Assembly: GCA_026388125.1 (NCBI GenBank)
Contig: JAPLKJ010000190.1
Coordinates: 1 to 38,879 of the forward strand
Direction of reading: 5' to 3'
Length of the DNA stretch: 38,879 nucleotides
Origin: Elusimicrobiota bacterium
Lineage (GTDB): Bacteria; Elusimicrobiota; Elusimicrobia; Elusimicrobiales; UBA9959
In this document: positions 35,558 to 38,879 of the stretch, in pieces
How positions within the stretch are numbered: position 1 is the first letter of the stretch
Layout of the letters: the number at the start of each line of letters is the position of its first letter
Translations under genes and position numbers: made by a program
Notes under the pieces: model-generated
What the model was told of the DNA's origin: nothing
Seen by the model: the letters and a program-made list of their open reading frames with translations, nothing else
The model's database searches: none

Positions 35558-36586
35558 TTATTTTCCCGCTGGCGGCCCGGCCGGGCCGCCGGTGAAGTCC
35601 GGCAGTTCCCGCACCTCCAGCTGCACGCGGCGGCCCAGCGCGGCCTGCCCAGCTACGAACTCGTTGAATAAGGCCAGGCAGCCCGGGCGCAGCTTCACGC
35701 AGCCGCTGGTATCCCTGAAGCGGAAATCCTCTAATTCCGCCCTGCCGGCGAACGCGGGATCAGCGCGCTTTCCCGCGTCCTCCCATCTGTCAGTATGGAC
35801 GGCCCAGCCCGAGCGCCCGTAGGGCCCGTAATAATAGCGCGGGTTGTGCGCCAGCTGCGCCTCCAGCCTGGCCCGCTCCTCGGGCTTCAGGACCGTGGGA
35901 CGCAGTTCCAGGAAAGGCCGGCCCTCGCCCTGCGTGCCCGCCTGATACTCTTCCGCCCAGGTCATGTCCACCGGCACAACGCGCGCGTCCGCGGGATACC
36001 AGTGCTTCCAGACGGAGGAAAAGAACGGCTTGGGCTTTCCGTCCGGGTTCGCCGTGGCGGCCAGCACGGCCTCTTCGCCCTTGAGGTCCTCCGGCTTGCC
36101 GAGCAGGGTTATCTGGTAACGGTCGGGGGTAATATTGCGCAGGTCATAAACGCCGGGAACGGTGATCCCGTTCATAATGTCCGCGGGAGCGTAATAAATG
36201 GTGGTCCCGCCTATTAGGCCTTTCAGCGTGCCGGGGATCTGCCTGGCGTAAGTAGCGCCCCTGCCCAGCGCCTCGCACTGGTAAACGCCCGGCCGGCTGC
36301 CGCCCTCCAGCTCGAAGCTCAGCACCCCGGAGTTCGCGCGGTCGGCCGGCAGCAGCAGCAGCGCGCGGGAGAGCTTTTCGCCCTTCAGCCCTTCCATATT
36401 ATTAAGCCCGAGGGTCTTGAGCTTGCCGCGCAGTTCCGCGGTAAGCAGGTCCAGGGCGGGCCGGTCATAGGGTATCTGAAAAGAAGGGAGCAGGGTTGCA
36501 GCGCTGAGCGCGTCTTTCTTTTCGGCCCCGGCCACAGCGCAGGACGGATAAATTAAAAGCACAACGAGGAATTTTAAAAGTCTCAT
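35558..36586 (-). CDS. Exported, divergent L,D-transpeptidase (YkuD)-like protein
   Basis: Signal peptide; RSGWAVHTDRWE...FRDTSGCVKLRPGCLALFNEFV corresponds to the IHG...SHGCIRL arrangement. Confidence 0.65.
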   Translation of the reverse strand: MRLLKFLVVLLIYPSCAVAGAEKKDALSAATLLPSFQIPYDRPALDLLTAELRGKLKTLGLNNMEGLKGEKLSRALLLLPADRANSGVLSFELEGGSRPGVYQCEALGRGATYARQIPGTLKGLIGGTTIYYAPADIMNGITVPGVYDLRNITPDRYQITLLGKPEDLKGEEAVLAATANPDGKPKPFFSSVWKHWYPADARVVPVDMTWAEEYQAGTQGEGRPFLELRPTVLKPEERARLEAQLAHNPRYYYGPYGRSGWAVHTDRWEDAGKRADPAFAGRAELEDFRFRDTSGCVKLRPGCLALFNEFVAGQAALGRRVQLEVRELPDFTGGPAGPPAGK

Positions 36587-36628
36587 TGCCGATATAATAC
36601 AATAACTTGCCCCGCACTTTGAACTTCT

Positions 36629-36646
36629 CCCTCCCGCCTCCCTCCC
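36629..36646 (-). promoter_or_regulatory. Potential G-quadruplex in 5' leader
   Basis: Minus strand GGG-A-GGG-AGGC-GGG-A-GGG. Confidence 0.55.
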
Positions 36647-36662
36647 GCCGGGGGAAAAGAAA

Positions 36663-36699
36663 GAACCCGCGAAATCCCGTTTATAAGGGCCGCAGGTTC
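36663..36699 (-). promoter_or_regulatory. 5' leader hairpin followed by a pyrimidine/T-rich tract
   Basis: Minus strand GAACCTGCG-GCCC-TTATAAAC-GGG-ATTT-CGCGGGTTC then TTTCTTTT; 9-bp outer stem including one G-U. Confidence 0.55.
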
Positions 36700-36705
36700 A
36701 AAAAT

Positions 36706-36733
36706 ATTCTAGCAGAAATATAACGGTTGTCAA
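36706..36733 (-). promoter_or_regulatory. Strong sigma70-type promoter with extended -10
   Basis: Minus strand TTGACA-16-TAGAAT with TGC before the -10. Confidence 0.7.
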
Positions 36734-36741
36734 GACCCAAT

Positions 36742-38541
36742 TCAGTCCCCGTGCAGCTCCGACCAGCGGAGGAAAAGCGCCTCTACTTTGGCCAGCGCGG
36801 CGTCCAGTTTTTTATGGCGCGCGGCCAGTTCTTCCGAGTTGGTGGCTATGGCGGGGTCCTCCAGGGCCAGGCGTGCCTTGGCGGCCTGGTTCTCGGCGGT
36901 CTGCATTTCGGATTCCAGCTTGCGTATGGCCGCCTTGAACTCCCTGGTCTCTTTGGCCGAAGGCCCCTGCGCGGCGGCCGCCTCAGGGGCTGGCGCACTG
37001 GCGGCCTCGAGCCGCTGCTGCTCCATCCAGTTCTCCCACTGCGAAAGGTCGGCGAAGAACCCGGCGTTGCCCCTGCCGTCCAGCGCCAGCAGCCTGCGGC
37101 TGACGCGCTCCAGCAGGTAGCGGTCGTGAGTGACCAGCACCAGCGCGCCGGGGAACTCGCACATGCTTTCCTCCAGCACCTCCAGCGACTGCAGGTCCAG
37201 GTCGTTGGTGGGCTCGTCCAGCAGCAGCACGTCTGCGGGCTCCAGCATGAAGCCGGCTATCAGCACGCGGGCCTGCTCGCCGCCCGACAGCAGCCGGAGC
37301 GGCATTTCCAGCTGCTCGGCCCGGAAAAGGAAACGGGTGGCCCAGCCTTTGACGTGTATGGCCGCGCCTTTGTAGAACACGTGCTCGCCGTGGCCGCACA
37401 GCGCCTGTTTAAGAGTATGGTCGAGGTTGAGCTTCGCGCGGTGCTGGTCGAACACGGCCACGCGCAGGCCGTCGGCCCGCTTGAGCGTGCCGGTGTCCGG
37501 CGCCAGCTGCCCGGCCAGCATCCTGAGCAGGGTGGTCTTGCCCGAGCCGTTGCCGCCCAGCAGCCCCAGTTTCTCTCCTGGCCCCAGCGTAAGGTCCAGC
37601 GGCCCGAACAGCTTGCGCCCGCCCAGGCTTTTCGAGATGTTCACGGCGTGTATGAGGCGGTTAGCCTGGCGGTCACCGGCGGTGAAATCCAGGCTGGCGG
37701 TGCGGTTCTGGGCGTTGTGATACTCCAGCTCGGAAAGTTCCTTTATCCATTCGCCCGCCCTGTCGATATGGGCTTTCTGCTTGGTGGTGCGGGCCCTGGC
37801 CCCCCTGCGCAGCCAGGCTATTTCAGTGCGCACTATATTGCGCACCGATTCTTCGCGCGAGGCCTGGGCGTCGAAGAAAGATTCCCGGTTCTCCAGGAAC
37901 TTGCTGTAATTGCCCACGCTGTTGAAACAGCCTTCGGGGTAGCGCTTGTTGAGCTCTATCACGCGGTTGGTGACGCGCTCGAGGAAGCGGCGGTCATGCG
38001 TGACCACCAGGAAAGGGAATTTGTAGTCGGCAATGAAATTTTCCAGCCACAGCACGCCTTCGATGTCGAGGTGGTTGGTAGGTTCGTCCAGCAGCAGCAG
38101 GTCGGGCTCGCGCACGGTGGCCGCCAGGATAGCCAGCCGCTTGCGCCAGCCGCCGGACAGCACGTTCACGCCCTGCGCCGGGTCAGCGAAACCCGCGGCG
38201 GCCAGCCCCGCGCTGGCGCGCCGGTCTATCTCGTAATCTTCCAGGCCCAGGCCGTCCAGGGCTTTCACGATCTCTTCGCGCACCGTCCAGCCTTCGGCGG
38301 CGCCGGTAAAACGGTCCTGCTGCGCCAGGTAGCCCAGCCGCAGGCCGCGCCTGGGCGTGACCGCGCCGGAGTCCTGCGTTTCGGCCCCGGCCAGGATCTT
38401 CAGCAGCGTGGATTTGCCGGCCCCGTTGGGGCCGATAAGCCCCGTCCGCTCGCCGTCGGACAGGCCGAACGACAGCCCCTCGAACAAAGGGCGCGAGCCG
38501 AAGCTTTTGGAAAGGTCCTGACAGCTGAGCAGTATGGCCAT
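36742..38541 (-). CDS. ABC-F family ATPase (Uup-like)
   Basis: Two ABC domains: GPNGAGKSTLLKIL / LSGGWRKRLAILAA / LLLDEPTNHLD and GGNGSGKTTLLRML / LSGGEQARVLIAG / LLLDEPTNDLD; C-terminal coiled-coil. Confidence 0.95.
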   Translation of the reverse strand: MAILLSCQDLSKSFGSRPLFEGLSFGLSDGERTGLIGPNGAGKSTLLKILAGAETQDSGAVTPRRGLRLGYLAQQDRFTGAAEGWTVREEIVKALDGLGLEDYEIDRRASAGLAAAGFADPAQGVNVLSGGWRKRLAILAATVREPDLLLLDEPTNHLDIEGVLWLENFIADYKFPFLVVTHDRRFLERVTNRVIELNKRYPEGCFNSVGNYSKFLENRESFFDAQASREESVRNIVRTEIAWLRRGARARTTKQKAHIDRAGEWIKELSELEYHNAQNRTASLDFTAGDRQANRLIHAVNISKSLGGRKLFGPLDLTLGPGEKLGLLGGNGSGKTTLLRMLAGQLAPDTGTLKRADGLRVAVFDQHRAKLNLDHTLKQALCGHGEHVFYKGAAIHVKGWATRFLFRAEQLEMPLRLLSGGEQARVLIAGFMLEPADVLLLDEPTNDLDLQSLEVLEESMCEFPGALVLVTHDRYLLERVSRRLLALDGRGNAGFFADLSQWENWMEQQRLEAASAPAPEAAAAQGPSAKETREFKAAIRKLESEMQTAENQAAKARLALEDPAIATNSEELAARHKKLDAALAKVEALFLRWSELHGD

Positions 38542-38585
38542 AGGGGTAAAGAAATTAATTTATTCCGGCCGCGGACGGCGGGCCG

Positions 38586-38861
38586 CTAAAGTCTGTCGCG
38601 GTAGTAATGCCAGCCCATGATCCCGGCCCCGATAAGGATTATATAGGGCGTCCTCGTGACGAAATAAGGGAAGACCATCAGCACAACGCCCGTCCCCAAA
38701 GTAGTAAAGTCGCTGTTCCTTTTCCCGGCCCTGAAATAGAAATAGCCTATGGTGGAAAAGGCAATTCCGGCCAGCAGCGCCCACACCGTGAACCCGAACA
38801 TCCCGTCCGCGCCGCCTCCGGTAGCCAGATTAGTAAAAGCTTCCTTCTGCAGCTCGTTCAT
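38586..38861 (-). CDS. Small membrane protein of unknown function
   Basis: 91 aa with 2-3 hydrophobic segments; ends YIILIGAGIMGWHYYRDRL. Confidence 0.65.
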   Translation of the reverse strand: MNELQKEAFTNLATGGGADGMFGFTVWALLAGIAFSTIGYFYFRAGKRNSDFTTLGTGVVLMVFPYFVTRTPYIILIGAGIMGWHYYRDRL

Positions 38862-38879
38862 ACAGTGATTCTACCAAAT

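Noticed and set aside
36663-36699. GGGTTC/GAACCY sequence resembling a tRNA T-arm or tRNA fragment
   Set aside because: No acceptor, D-arm or anticodon arm could be drawn; better explained as a leader hairpin
36727-38589. 620-aa plus-strand ORF antisense to the ABC-F gene
   Set aside because: Shadow ORF from high GC; Arg/Gly/Gln/His-rich low-quality protein, while the minus-strand frame has complete ABC-F motifs

Overview
GC-rich bacterial chromosomal window, densely coding, with about 35 plausible genes. There is no sign of rRNA, tRNA, CRISPR, transposase or phage genes. Taxonomy cannot be proven without a search. PorV-like and FlgD/T9SS-like C-terminal domain proteins, an NTT-type nucleotide carrier and a Gram-negative-type envelope would fit a lineage such as Elusimicrobiota (low-confidence inference). 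Housekeeping content: an RlmD/TrmA-family RNA methyltransferase; a long minus-strand run (coiled-coil protein, zapA, rarA, xseA, xseB, tlyA, radical SAM/SPASM, methyltransferase); tdh; ptb-buk; and an ABC-F ATPase. Accessory or envelope content: a GH46 chitosanase; three YkuD-like proteins with three different catalytic-motif variants; a tandem receiver protein; a protein combining a degenerate 5'-nucleotidase-like region with a C-terminal beta-barrel-like region; a TPR sensor Ser/Thr kinase; a 10-repeat FN3 protein with a T9SS/FlgD-like C-terminus followed by a PorV-like protein; an NTT-like transporter; an M29 aminopeptidase disrupted by an internal deletion and frameshift; and a secreted ComEC-like MBL hydrolase. 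The most unusual non-coding signals are a promoter, 5' hairpin and G-quadruplex leader upstream of a YkuD-like gene (36.6-36.73 kb), several promoters placed so close to start codons that the mRNAs would be leaderless, and a short ORF translationally overlapping the MBL gene.
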